Both the position numbers and the translations under genes were made by a program. A stretch of 64,000 bases of DNA from Apostichopus japonicus. Taxonomy: Eukaryota; Echinodermata; Holothuroidea; Aspidochirotida; Stichopodidae. The stretch is taken from assembly GCF_037975245.1 (NCBI RefSeq), contig NC_092564.1, forward strand, positions 6,455,984 through 6,519,983, given 5' to 3'. Position 1 is the stretch's first letter. Every line of letters begins with the position of its first letter. Below the pieces are notes generated by a model. The model saw nothing but the letters and a program-made list of their open reading frames with translations. It was not told the origin of the DNA and did no database searches. Below are positions 1 to 13,443 of this stretch, one piece after another.

Positions 1-240
1 ACACACACACGCACTGTGAACAGGTCTAAGTGCGGCTTCATACTGCCATCACATTTCTACCCAGACAGAAGACCCACGATCTCAGCCATTACCGTAGTGA
101 TGAGAAATTGAATTTTGGGACGGATATGAACTGTTTTACTAAACTACAGACCGTAGTGCCTGTGCCAGGTCAGGGCAAAAACCTGAAATCAGGCTGGGGC
201 ACGGTGAGGGTGTATACCCCTTGACTAATGTGCCAAAACC

Positions 241-600
241 ATATATTCTATATTCTGTATCTATATTCTATATTCTGTATCTACATTCTAGTATCTATAT
301 TCTATATTCTGTATTCTGTATTTTGTATTTTGTATTCTATGTTCTATATTCTATGTTCTATGTTCTATGTTCTATGTTCTATATTCTGTCTTCTATCTTC
401 TATGTTCTATATTCTGTCTTCTATATTCTATGTTCTATATTCTGTCTTCTATGTTCTATATTCTGTATTCTGTATTCTATGTTCTATATTCTATATTCTA
501 CGTTCTATATTCTATATTCTATATGCTATATGCTATATTCTATATTCTATATTCTATATTGTATATTCTATATTCTATGTTCTATATTCTATATTCTGTT
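241..600. repeat. Heptamer minisatellite (TATTCTA/TATTCTG)n
   Basis: About 50 tandem 7-bp units of the TATTCTA type with G/A and T/C variants (TATTCTG, TGTTCTA). Because 7 is not a multiple of 3, all plus-strand frames lack stops for long stretches and give repetitive Tyr/Ile/Leu/Phe pseudo-proteins; none is a gene. Confidence 0.95.
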
Positions 601-2504
601 ATTTCTTTGGCTTTTCCACTGATTTATTTTTAGGGGGCGTGGTCCTGGGCCCATCTTGGCCCAAAGTTAAATCCGGGCATGTTGCTAATCAAGTTCAGTT
701 TATATAGAGGTAGCAATTATACAAAACAAGGTACATTTCAACTTTTATGCTTAAAATGTAGAGGGGTTTTAGTTATTAAAGTTTTTTTAGTTAGGGTCCT
801 ACTCACTATTGGTTTTGATTTGCACAAGTAATACATTGCTGTTCAACATTCCGTGTGCAGCTATTATAAACTTCTCCAGAAGTTTGGATCGAATCGTGTA
901 TCTCCAATGATGTTTCTCTAAGTATCAAGTCAGGCACGCTGATGCGGGGGAAAGGGAGGGGAAATGGGTGGGTATGTACACACCCCTTTACAACGCCATA
1001 ACAAAAACAAATCAAAGTAGTTATTAACACAGCCTTGCGACATGTAAACCTAATTACAGTCTTTATTGATACCGTAAATATGTCTCAGAATGAAACATTT
1101 TAAGTCTTAAATTTGAATTTTATGGGGGATTCCTTCATGGGGAACAGTTGTAACGGACCCACCCACATCCTCCTTTGTTGTAAATCCGCCCTTGCAAGAG
1201 TTATGATTTAAGCAGCTTTCAGAGCAATAATAATTGTGGAGTTTGGTCAAATAGACTCAAAAGGCTGCTTTAATTTGCTCCATCGTACTCAGCGATCATG
1301 TGATATTACGTAATGACCATGGAATTGTTCGGAGTAAATATTGAGAAAAAAAAATCTTGTCCTAAATCTCATATTTAAAGTAGATTATTTTGGAATAAAC
1401 AAAAAACTGATGTTATAAATTTTGCGAAGCTACTAAACGGGGCCATTCTCTCGCTCTATACCCATCTGATAGTGAGCAGACGTTAAAACAACAGAGAAAC
1501 TATTACTATTGTCATTTTCTGTCATCAATTAAATCGACTTTCTTCATCTGCGCGATGGCCCTCTCATCAATACCGTATTATATATAATTATATATATATA
1601 TATATATATTCATATCTTTATTTCACGCCCAATTGACGATTGTATTTATTTTTGTATGGATCAAGTTGATATGTTTGTACCGCAATATGGTAACCCGGGT
1701 TAATTCGCGCCTCCATCTCTCACGGCATTATTTTAGAATGAGTACGATTGTTTCCGCGGTATTAAATGACTGATGGCTTTTTAATTTTGTTGGGACTAAC
1801 GAACGGAAAACAACCAATGCTACTAATCCTTCACCTTAATGCCAAAAGGATATAATTGGCCAAAAATTCTTTGGATTTTTTAATAACGTTAACGATTATT
1901 GGGAATCATTGAGAGAGTGAAGGATAAACTAAAAAATTTAAACCGATGTTTTGAACAAAACATTAAACTTCGTTGATGAGTGAGGTAATTTTCTTAGTGT
2001 GAAAAACGTAGCAAAAATCGTTTAACCTTCGCGGCGTAGCCAGAGTTATGTATCCATTGATCTCCATGGATGGATAGGATTTCCTTGTGCGAGGCTTGTG
2101 CGCGTGCGCAATCCATGACACTGGAAAAGTACATTCTCTGAGGTAATGACTGGACGTATAATTTCAATGGGAATGAATATAACTTCAGAAATCAAAAAGT
2201 TATTCCCGTCGCCCCCCTTTTGATACAATTCAGGACGCCTTGTTAAACCAGGTGGATTGTACCTACTTTAATGTTACAGTGATTAATGTACTTCGCGTGC
2301 GAATGATGCCTATAAATGAGATTTTTCTTTCGCTTCTCAATATGGGTATTTACAGAAATATATATTAATAAAATAACCATGCATCATAGTGCAGCTATTC
2401 ATCTTATGGTTCATGTACGTTGTTAGTCAAGAATTACATTTTTTTTGTCATGATGTTACAGAAGAAAATATGCTACTGTGCCTAAAAGGGCTGCCAAAAT
2501 GTAT
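601..2504. other. Intergenic, no gene seen
   Basis: AT-rich unique sequence. It contains an (AT)n stretch at about 1577-1610 and a GCGTAGCCAGAG at 2034-2045 that resembles one eroded end of a hAT-like element without a partner. No credible exon. Confidence 0.6.
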
Positions 2505-2712
2505 CATAGAGCACCGTAGGGTGATAAATACCGACAATATTATAGCACGGTATTAATTCACCATAGAGCACCGTAGTTGATAAGTATCAACAATATAACA
2601 CGGTATTAATTCACCATAGAGTACCGTGGGGTGATCAATATCGACAATATAACACGGTATGGATTTACCGTTGAGTACCGTAGGTGATAAATACCGACAA
2701 TATAATACGGTA
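2505..2712. repeat. Four-copy ~55-bp tandem repeat
   Basis: Units start at 2505, 2562, 2615 and 2669 (spacing 57, 53, 54). Each has CATAGAGYACCGTRG, a GATAAATACCGACAATAT block and ACGGTAT. ATACCG and CGGTAT within a unit form a short inverted repeat around an AT-rich loop. Confidence 0.9.
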
Positions 2713-5229
2713 TGTTGGCTACATTGCGTGTAAAATGCAAAAATGACAATGTCATAGTTCACTTAAATGTAACATGTTTAATTTTGTGACGTCATCAAGC
2801 AAGTTTCTCTATATACTTATCGATACATTAAATTCATCAAAGACCAAACTGGTTTCTTGATAATCCGATACTGTTCGATACCTCTGGTCAAATGGTGGGA
2901 AGATTCGATATACAAAAAAAAATTGGGCAATTTTTATTGGGCACCAGTAGTACGAGAAGTTTTTTGGTAACCGTCTAATTGAAGTTTGAGGAATTACAAA
3001 CCGCCCCCCCCAAATAAAAATCGATTACACAGCATGATTTCTCTGTCGGAATCCTATCTCATTGGAATTGTGATCACGCGTTCATGAAGGTGATATTATA
3101 CCACTGCAGTATCCCGTATCCATTACAAAGGTATCTATAGAGGTCTACTACACATGGTATCAGTTAAATGGCTGCATGAGAAGCGGTTTTGAGGAGAAAT
3201 CTTCAAAGCAAATTTCAAATCGAACCTCCCTTGGTAGGCACATGTTGTACAATCGCCGGACGAACATGCTAGCTTAGCCACGTAGCTCAGAAAAAAATAA
3301 TAATCATTGCCGTTTTCAATATTCCCAAAGATGACCATTAGTGACGCAGTTCAAACAAATCAATTTCATATCTGCAGTTGCCAAGTCAGGGTCCGGTGAC
3401 CCAAATGTCCCCGGGGCCACAACCTGGGACCCGGTGACAATAATATGCCCAGGTCCGATATCGGACCTCCTGTGACCCAGTGAAATTAAATGTACCTGGA
3501 CCCCCAATTTGAAGTCCTCATTTCTCTTAATTTACATATATTATGAAAACAAGAAAACATGATTTTTTATCTATTACTTCTCCGTGCAGCCTAAACCCAC
3601 TTACCGACCCCTCGCTTCCCCCTCCCCACTCCCACCCCAATATCGCCATCCTGCATATCGATATATTGTACCCCTTACTTTGACCAGGGAACTAAAATAG
3701 CTTCTTGTTATACTCTGTCATTACTGTATTCAACTTTGTCCCCATTTTGTGCGGGCACGTTATTAATATTGCTAAGTGAAAGTACCGGCACTTTCCCGGG
3801 GATTCTGGTCCTTGAAAATGTATCTCAGACATAAAGTATTGTTAGTTTATACAATTTTAGTGTTTCAATGTAGATATATAACTACTTTCAATAAAACGAT
3901 TTGAGCAAGAGTGGCCGTTATCCGACCTTTGATAGGTTCTATATTTGACATTGGGTTTTTCGTATAACGTTATGACTTATGTACCGTGCATTCTGCGTTC
4001 GGTCTACGAAAGAATGGGTTCCGTAGAAGCTCAAAAGATGCCAATTAGAGTTGAGTGTAGTAGACTTATATACCGCTGTCAGTATACCGTCAGAACAAGT
4101 CCGAAATTGCCAGCTCGGACAAGGACAACCGACATTTTCCTGAACCTATCGCCAACCGTGTTGTAGGGCTGATATCATTGATGATACCTACGGCCACTTT
4201 TATCTGTCTGGAGGTCCGTTTACATTTCTTCGCAACCCCCCCCCCCCCCGCCCGCCCCAAACGCCGTCAGTAAGCTGGAAAGATTGAGAATCTACCTTCG
4301 AGTGTGCTGCGTTGTATAAGGCAGTGACAATTCTGACCTGCCATTTGTACTTCAATGTCCTTTATTATGTGGTTACAAATATTGTGTTTATCAGAATTAA
4401 CCATCTAAAATCGTCTCGCGGAAACGTCCTTTGCTATCGCTTCATGTGACATGTTAATATCAGAACGCAAGGGAACAATCAAGATATGATATCTAGTGTC
4501 AGGAAAAGTAGAACACTAATCAACAACCATATTTAACATATAGAAAGAATATGCAAATTTAAAGCACTTTCCACTTTTTTCTCCTTTGTTTTATTTTGAG
4601 GGAGAGAGAGAGAAGGGAGGGGGGTGGGGGATTGCTAAATTTGAAGATAATGATAGAATTGTGAACACGAAGATCAAATTCACTGGCCTCTATAAGCCTG
4701 AAGAAAATTCCATTATCACAACTTATCTTATGTATCAATGAAAAGCCGGGCACGCCCAATTTCTTTTTTCTCCTCTTCGTCATTGTTTAATGTTTACATC
4801 ATTACAGTTAGGATTCAGTCAATTATTGAAGAAAAGGGTGAGATCTTATAAATGTTGTCACGAGGTCTTATGACACATAAAACATGGCGTGAGTAGCTAG
4901 TTTGTATTTCTTTACGGTTCCCGATAAATTATAAAGTCACTGGCAGTTTACCACTTGCCAACATTATCAGTCTGTAACATCCGAGGAGAGTTCCTTCCTC
5001 CCAAAAGTGAGCTCCTACAATGGTATGATAATAAAACAGTAGGCGTAATGTGGTTGTGTTTGCCTATGTTTATTTATACTGAAAAGATATTTTGAAAGCT
5101 TAAAAAATGCTAACAGAGTAGTGGGTGCGAGACCAAAAACTTCCGTGTTCTTGCTATACGGATATCAAACGGGATGGGTGAAACAAATGTCAAGATATGA
5201 GAGAGACCGTAAGGTCTCAAAAATGCAGA

Positions 5230-5271
<42 letters not shown>

Positions 5272-8239
5272 ATATTGGGGAAAAGGGCAAAGCGGTACGG
5301 CAGAACCCAATACAGCCATGAATGGTGAAGCTGGACTTCATTCAGGGCTTCTACTTTTCTGCACAATTCTGCGTTTTGTTTTAAGTAAACAGCCAGTTTG
5401 TACTTCCTTTATTCGAACCTTCTCATTAGCGGCCCTGCCGGTGTAGCAATAACTTATATGGATATGACATCACATTTGGGTAAGTTTGGGAACCCAGTAT
5501 ACAGCCATGCCTGGTAAAGATGACTTCAAGGCTAAGTATTCTTTTTACACTTCCTATATGACACAAAACTGTCAAAGTAGCTTTGTAACAAAAAGCTTTT
5601 ATGCCGACAAATTCAATTGGCACAGTGAAAAACATAAAACCAAGATTTACTCAAATGCGTAGCGAGAAGCAACCTATAACCCCGGTGCAGCAACAGAAAA
5701 GGTTTGGGCCTGGGTGAGTTTTTATATATTTTGCCACCTCTAAACGCCCAGATATGTCACTCTTATGGCTGCCTTGTTGAGGACAGGGCTTCTTTTGAAT
5801 TCACATTTTGATGAGTATCGGGAAAGAACTTTAAGAACTGTCTTGAAAAGTATTTAAGACAAAATAACATCGTCTGATCTTAAGACTTGTCTTCAGCCGA
5901 TTGGTAGTCATATTTGTACTGTCCTTGACACCAGAGCTCCATGCAGCCCGGACCTCGGGAGTTAGCACAACTCTAGTGACGCCACTGGCTTTGCCACATC
6001 ACCATGCAAAAATGTCTCCCTCATAATTATGGCACCCACCCAATCAGCCCATTGTGATCTTCTTGCCACTCTTCTACAATCGCCCTATACGATGAGAAGT
6101 CAACGCTGTTCTTTAAAGTATACTCCCTCCCTCTCTCTAAGACCCTCTAAGGATAGGTAAAACCAGCGTGGAACAGTGCACACAAGTTATAATAAACCCT
6201 ATGAATAGACGGTTACATCCAGCTTCGCTGAGAGAAACTTTGTAAAGTGTTTCATCGGGACAAATAGCAATGACGAAGTTATGCATGGTACGACGTTATC
6301 AAAGTGATCAAAATCGTAGAATAACACGTGTCAAAAGCTCAACTAGACAGAAATTACACTATCTCTGTAAAGATGAAGATTTGTTTGACGTCAATAATAT
6401 TTAAAAAAAATGTATATTGCAAGCATGTCAGTATGTGGTAATCGGTACAGTGCTGCAGGTGCATGTAAACTGGGGGCAGTATTCCTGAATAATAAACAAC
6501 CAACGGGGGATTGTATCGAACAAATTAAAGAGATATTCCGTTGCCAGACAATGTAAGACTTATATCGAAGCGGAAAATACCCATTCTAGTTGAAAAACTT
6601 GTAAAAAACTTGTTACTTCAGTAATAAAACGCTAGTAATTACATTCAAGTTGGTCGTTTTCAATTAACATTGGCAAGTTTGATAATGTCATGCACTATTA
6701 TTGAATTTTCATTGTCTTTTCCTTTCAATTAATTTTGTCTTGGAATTGCGGTATACTAAAACCTAAAAATACACGAATCTCGTAACGCCGTAACGCCTAT
6801 AGGTATCACACCACAATGACAGAAAAATGTACATCTGCACGAAAACAAAAACCCCAAATGACGTAATGTATTACGTCAATTTTGCTTGCTTTAAGGTATT
6901 TTCTATCATCGTCATTGTTTTTTCTTGCTTTATGCGAAAGAACATAAATCAAAGCAGATATCATGTGAAAATAAGGAGGATTTGAGAAATCCTTTTGGTT
7001 AAATGTGAATTTTACTCCGAGCGAGCAGTTTCGGAGGGTTAGGGTGCAGTATGTTATAAACTTGCCCCTCTTCTATAGCTCAAAAACGGTCAAGATTTGG
7101 AGAATTATACGTGCAATGACAGGCCGAGTCATTAGCTAGCATATTGATGATAGAATATGTAAGTAAAAAAACTTGTATCTATACTTTAGGAAGCCTTGGA
7201 AGTAACATTGAAGTTAGCAAGTCACTGGGAACGATTATTTGTGGTGCAACACTCTCTATGTTATGATTGGACAGAAATGTTTTAATCTTCCCAAATATAT
7301 TTTTGGATAGCGCCATCTATTTAGATCTGCAGTATAAGGTGGCATACTCCTATTACAGTCTACATCAATCCGCCTGAGTATTCTTCTTCAGGAAAAGTGC
7401 CAGAAAGCAGCAGGGGAACATCTTTTTTGATATGTTATCAATCAGGATATGGTTTGTGACTTGGACGTTTAAGAACATGAATGAAAGTACTTGTGGTGCA
7501 AGACATGGGTCAATTGAGGCAATTTTAGACCACTTTAGGCTTCCCACGAGGAGCAGCGTACGACAGTAATATTGTTTACTACTGAGTAAAGACATTTGTT
7601 TACATGTGACGAAAACTTCAGGCTCTCATAGCAAACACTGTACATGATCATGATATGGAAGTTTGATAGTGTCATCAATAGCCAACTTATCAGCTATCCA
7701 GTGATGTGTAGCATTTAACCATGGAAATCTTCTATCTAGACTTAAAGACCACATTACTATTATGATTTAGTGTGTTAAGTCAGAGGGGCTATTTATAGGC
7801 GTATGTACCATAATCCTCTGTGACACCTCTGTGCAAAATTTGTCTGAGCGAATTAAAATATGGAATCGACTCAACTCAGTTCTAAATCAGTTCTTATTTA
7901 ATTGGTTTAGCAACCTAGTAAGATGTCTTCCCGATCAATGGAATTCTAGTGTGAGTCGCCTAATATTCGCTAGGTATGAGAAAATCGGCGACTCCAACCA
8001 GATGCATTCAGCTTCATTATTTGTCATACTGTCAAAGGCTTTTAACTTTCACCAAAAAACTGATCATAAGCCATAAAATTCATTTTGGCCCTGCGGACTG
8101 TAGTATGGGCGTGACACGAAAAAATATATGTGCCTACTGCTTCCCCCAGCCCCCTCCCCCCCCCCCTATGTTGCCATCAAAGGGGACATCGTGTAAACTT
8201 ACTAATGAAGCGTAGCATGTACCGGGCGGAAATGTTAAG
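2713..8239. other. Intergenic, no gene seen
   Basis: Mostly unique AT-rich DNA. It holds a possible U2-head fragment (3149-3187), a purine-rich tract (about 4598-4631), an (AT)n run at about 5231-5268, C-runs near 4237 and 8157, and two diverged direct-repeat segments around 5305-5380 and 5488-5565 (shared GAACCCARTAYACAGCCATG start, then similar downstream order). Short open frames lack protein-like composition. Confidence 0.55.
3149..3187 (-). mobile_element. Possible third U2-headed fragment (head only)
   Basis: On the minus strand, CGCTTCTC is followed after 5 nt by 27 positions that align ungapped with the U2-like head of copy 1. Most of them match, ending CATGTGTAGTA, and the mismatches are mainly transitions. 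The flanking sequence cannot be aligned convincingly to the family body, so this may be a decayed copy, an independent U2 pseudogene or chance. Confidence 0.3.
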
Positions 8240-9735
8240 GGACAACGATGGTTAAGTGAGTTATTTCAATTCGGATATCAGTGCTATTCGGTATATCCCT
8301 CTATAAGACAACGATAGTTTACTGAGTTATTCAATTCGGCTATCAGTGCTATACGGTATATCCCTCTGTAATAAAACGATGGTTTACTGAGTTATTTCAA
8401 TTCGGATATCAGTGTTGTTCGGTATATCCCCCTGTGGGACAATTATAGTGTAGTTAGTTATATCAATTCGGATATCAGTGCTATTCGGTATATCCCTCTA
8501 TAAGACAACGATAGTTTACTGAGTTATTCAATTCGGATATCAGTGCTATTCGGTACATCCCTCTGTAAGAAAATGCCGGTTTACTGAGTTATTCAATTCG
8601 GATATCAGTGTTGTTTGGTATATCCCTCTGTGAGACAATGATAGTTTAGTTAGTCATATCAATTCGGATATCAGTGCTGTTTGGTATATCCCTCTGTGAG
8701 ACAATAATAGTTTAGTTAGTTATTTGAATTCGGATATCAGTGCTATTTGGTATATCCCTCTGTGTGACAATGCTAGTTTAGTTAGTTATTTCAATTCGGA
8801 TATCAGTGCTATTTGGTATATCCCTCTGTGTGACAATGATAGTTTAGTTAGTTATTTCAATTCGGATATCAGTGCTATTTGGTTTATCCCTCTGTGAGAC
8901 AATGGTAGTATAGTTAGTTAATTAAATTAGGATATCAGTGCTGTTTGGTATATCCCTCTGTGAGACAATAATAGTTTAGTTAGTTATTTCAATGCTATTT
9001 GGTATATCCCTCTGTGAGACAATGATAGTTCAGTTAGTTATTTCAATGATATTTGGTATATCCCTCTGTGAAACAATGATAGTTCAGTTAGTTATTCCAA
9101 TGCCATTCGGTATATCCCTCTGTGAGACAACGATAGTTTAGTGAGTTATTTCAATGCTATTTGGTATATCCCTCTGTGAGACAATGATAGTTCAGTTAGT
9201 TATTTCAATGCTATTTGGTATATCCCTCTGTGAAACAATGATAGTTCAGTTAGTTACTTCAATTTGAATATCAGTGCTATTTGGTATATCCCTCTGTGAG
9301 GCAATGATAGTTCAGTTAGTTATTTCAATGCTATTTGGTATATCCCTCTGTGAAACAATGATAGTTCAGTTAGTTACTTCAATTCGAATATCAGTGCTAT
9401 TTGGTATATCCCTCTGTGAAACAATGATAGTTTATGTAGTTATTTCAATTCGGATATCAGTGTTGTTTGGTATATCCCTCTGTGAGACAATGATAGTTCA
9501 GTTAGTTATTTCAATGCTATTTGGTATATCCCTCTGTGAGACAATGATAGTTTAGTTAGTTATTTCAATTCGGATATCAGTGCTATTTGGCATATCCCTC
9601 TGTGAGACAATGATAGTTTAGTTAGTTATTTCAATTCGGATATCAGTGCTATTCGGTATATCCATTTGAGTAATAGTTCACTGGGTTAATTCAATTCGGA
9701 TATCAGTGCTATAGTTTGTTTATCCCTCTTTAAAA
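8240..9735. repeat. Minisatellite of 66-bp and 54-bp units (~24 copies)
   Basis: Each unit contains GATAGTTYAGTTAGTTATTTCAA, a GGATATCAGTGCTAT core and GGTATATCCCTCTGTGAGACAAT. From about 8950 onward, 54-bp units lacking a 12-bp TCGGATATCAGT-type segment alternate with 66-bp units. Left-hand units are more diverged than right-hand ones. Both lengths are multiples of 3, which creates a spurious 93-codon frame at 9274-9555. Confidence 0.97.
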
Positions 9736-11235
9736 TATTACAAGAGAAGGGACCTGTTGGTTAATTAAAGCACCCCTTAACGTCAATCTTTCTGTTTCAT
9801 TTATATCTGTGTTACATATGCTGTGTATGTGTGTGCATGCTTGTATGGACATGATAACCCTTACAATTTCTGAATCAAACTGATTAAGAGATGCCCCTAA
9901 AGCTACCTGGCTTTATTTATGTGGCTGCTGCGATAAGAGTATAAAGAACGGGCAAGTTAAATTTATTGCAAGAATCAACGACGTCGTATCTTACTGTATG
10001 ACGAAGAACAAGAAAGACCCGCGATACTATACTGACTGTGTAAAATGTGCGGGCAATAGAGAACGAGGGACGGATATATACTACAGATAACAGAATTACA
10101 AAATGACATATTGCCATCAGAAGTCAGTCTTCAATAAATTATGCCATATAATTAGTAGATTTACGTCGTAAGGAGTTCTCCAACCACACGTTCAAGCCAA
10201 AGAATGAACACAATTAATTTATATATGTCACTGACATTCACATAAAACAGTTAAGCAATCAGTGCAGACTACATTTTAATGACACTTGATTTTTTTTAAA
10301 GACTTATAGAAGCTGGTGAATCCAAAATTGTGGCTGGACTACGTGGTCTAGGACAAACGCCAGTGACCATCCTACTGGACATTCAACAGCATCACATTAG
10401 TCAAAATCGCCTTCCTCACCCTCCCCTGCGACCTCACCTTTCAACTCCCTCCCATTCGAGAATAACACCCCTAAGAAATAAATGTATGTCTATTTTAAGT
10501 GAAGACTGCAGTTAAGGCTTTAAGTAATGTAATTACCTTGTATCAGTCAGTACAAAGTAGGGCACTTCAAATAGCCTTGCGAATGTCAAATCACGTACGG
10601 AACCGACGGAGCTTTCATATAATAAGAAGGATATGTTTGGCTTTCTACAGGATGATAAACTTACGAAAGTATCCTATTTGTCGAGTTACCGAACCCTGGC
10701 AAAAATAAATATCAACTGACCAGACGGTATTATAGAGGGCGTGTTATCATTTTGATAAACTATAACGGAGTAAGTATATTTTGTTTGGTGCTTCCGTTTA
10801 CGTTTGTGGCGGATATTATTTCTTGATTTCAATCCGGTCATGAAAGGAAGCAAACAAAAAAAATGTTTACAAAGGGTTTAAGTCGGTCGCCTGTATAGTC
10901 TGCACAACATACTTAATACATATGTTTATCTGAAAGGTGATTGGTCAAAGGTGACTTTCAAAACGTGATGTCAACAAGCCAAATCCAGAGATTTTGATTC
11001 CGCACGTAGAGAGTAGAAAAGGTATGATGCTTCCATGAAAATATATTTACATTCATCTGACGAATTTAACTTACTTGTAGCTACATAATTAACACCTGAT
11101 TTTAAGGAAGAATTTGAAGGATCAAGCCAGTTTTACCTCTTGGTATGCTCAGTTTTTTAACTGCTGAAAAACCGTGATTTTTCTAAGCAGTATTTGGAAA
11201 AAAAACACTGATATCTACTGTTCTTTATATTTACG

Positions 11236-11237
<2 letters not shown>
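9736..11237. other. Intergenic, no gene seen
   Basis: Unique AT-rich sequence. Short open frames near 10330-10708 show no recognisable domain. I see no repeats or RNA genes. Confidence 0.55.
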
Positions 11238-11327
<90 letters not shown>

Positions 11328-11374
11328 ATATATATATATATGTGCGTGCGTGTGCATTTGCGTGTGCGTGTGTA
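11238..11374. repeat. (AT)n microsatellite followed by imperfect (GT)n
   Basis: About 100 bp of near-perfect AT dinucleotides up to 11341, followed by GTGCGTGCGTGTGC-type sequence. Open frames on both strands across it are Tyr-Ile artefacts. Confidence 0.97.
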
Positions 11375-11852
11375 TCAAATTCTTGCACCCACATTTACTT
11401 ATCAGTAATCAGATTTTCCAACCCTTCTAAATATTGAGACGTTATGTAGTCCAAATTAGTCTAAATTTCCATTTGTGTTCGAAAGACAATAACTACAACA
11501 TCAATGCCACAAAAGACTGAATAATATTTAGCAACATATCTAATAAAATGTCCCCATTTTTTGCTTCTTTTGCCCTATTTCAAGATTGTTTTCTTCGGAT
11601 AAATGTTGTCTCGAAGTGGAACATGCCACCTTATTCAGAACGTTGAATGTTGATAGTAGAGGGCGCTCAATGAGTATTCCTACTTTAAAAATCATGACAC
11701 ATTAAATGTATCAAGAGATATGTGAAGAAATAAATCGGTATTTACTCTGTTGTATCCTGTAGGTCAGAACCAACAGATCACGCCCTCGGAGGAAATTATC
11801 TCCACTGAGCAACTTTTAGCATTGAAGACGAATAAGAGAAGTATATGGTTAC

Positions 11853-12166
11853 AAATGAATGAATGAATGAATGAATGCACGCATGTATGGAGGAATGAAT
11901 GAACGAACGAACGAACGAACGAACGAACGAACGAACGAACGAACGAACGAACGAACGAACGAACGAACGAACGAACGAACGAACGAACGAACGAACGAAC
12001 GAACGAACGAACGAACGAACGAACGAACGAACGAACGAACGAACGAACGAACGAACGAACGAATGAACGAATGAATGAATGATGAATGAATGAATGAATG
12101 AATGAATGAATGAATGAATGAATGAATGAATGGATACAATGAATGGATACAATGAATGGATACAAA
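11853..12166. repeat. Compound tetranucleotide array (GAAT)n-(GAAC)40-(GAAT)n
   Basis: The core at 11901-12060 is a perfect 40-copy run of GAAC. It is bordered by GAAT repeats (from 11853 on the left; 12061-12131 on the right, with one GATGAAT slip) and by three GGATACAATGAAT units at the far right. The minus-strand FVRS/FIHS-repeat frames are artefacts of the 4-bp period. Confidence 0.98.
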
Positions 12167-13443
12167 AGACACATCCCTAATAGTATTAGGAACAGTTGCT
12201 TGGCAACGAATTTTAAGTATTGAATGTAATCATTTATTACTCAGCCGCCTATTATCTTACATTTGGCCTAAATATTTACAGGGATGTTTATTTCTGAGTA
12301 ATATTCGTGGAATAATGTAAAGGAAGAATATCTGATGGAAGATGAGGTGGGGGAGGGGGGGGGGGTAGGTGTCTCGATAATGTAATGAAACGGTCTCACT
12401 GAGAAATTATAATGTTATCAAGTTCACCCTCATATGTAATATGTAACAGCTTATAAGGGTTGTCAATATAATTTGGAATAAAAGTCAACTTTCAAAAAAA
12501 TAAAAGAAAGTAGACTGTTCGGAGATTATAATTTACACAATGTTGTTAATGTGATAAATGCAAATCAATAGTGACATTTGACACGGAATCAATTACCAAT
12601 TATCAATTTCAGTAACAATAATTATAATAATAATAATAATTTCAGTAAATTAAATTAATTTAATAATAATCATAATAGCTGATGCCTACAGCGGATCGCA
12701 TATTGCAATAAACCTTTTGCTCCCTTTCCATTTCTATTTGGTATGTGTTTGAGTTCCGGCAAGGTCATCACGACTGTTGAAGATTTACGATCCCGGGTGC
12801 CGAGCTTCACCGGCAGCCGTCACTCCCGGTTGGCCCACATGGCGTCTCCGGGGGGATGGTATCAGAGACAGCGCATGGTTCAATTAACATCAAGAGATTC
12901 TCAAACAAACAATATCGGAAGGGCCAAAGAAACGAAAAGAGAATAAAAAAGAATTAGCACAAAGAAAAACCAAAATGATTTTCGAGAACTTAAGCCGAAC
13001 AGATAAGTACCACTAATGAGATATGAATTTTGTCCACAGTGCCCATAATTATTGTGCGACTGGTGTACCGTGTCGAGTCTACTACTACAGATGATTAGGG
13101 TGAGTGTTGGAGAACCGTCTGGCGGTATACATGGCTGGAGTGATGCGAATTTAAATATAGATTAATCATAATTAATAATTGTGGAGCCAAGATGGAAAGG
13201 CTTGGATGCTTCAGTATTATCTTAAATAGTTTGGATGAGTCCCAACTGTCCAAGTGCGACCGGACTGTATGCTAGTATAGTCGACAATGTCAGCTCCTCT
13301 GAAGACAAATTTGGATGATGACGTCAGCTCATCATTTTAAGGTTTAAATGGTGATTGTATTTCATAGTCACGCAAATTCATTCTAATACGTAATACTTTG
13401 CTTTGAAATATATCTTCAGAAGGTTCGAAGAACTCAGCTATGT
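12167..13443. other. Intergenic, with a GC-rich patch at 12755-12875
   Basis: Mostly AT-rich, including an AAT/AAT-like stretch near 12620-12675 and a G-run near 12350. The patch at 12755-12875 is distinctly GC-rich and open in one plus frame (VITTVEDLRSRVPSFTGSRH...), without a recognised domain. Confidence 0.5.

Noticed and set aside
221-707. Three overlapping frames rich in Tyr, Leu, Phe, Ile and Cys that look like membrane proteins
   Set aside because: They are heptamer-repeat artefacts; no methionine context, splice or domain signal.
9274-9555. 93-codon repetitive frame (MLFGISLCE repeats)
   Set aside because: It lies entirely in the 66/54-bp minisatellite, whose unit lengths are multiples of 3.
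11157-11437. Tyr-Ile-repeat frames (also at 28783-29157 and 48303-48485)
   Set aside because: They are translations of (AT)n arrays.
11764-12174. Overlapping FVRS/NERT-repeat frames on both strands
   Set aside because: They arise from the 4-bp GAAC/GAAT array, which is open in several frames at once.
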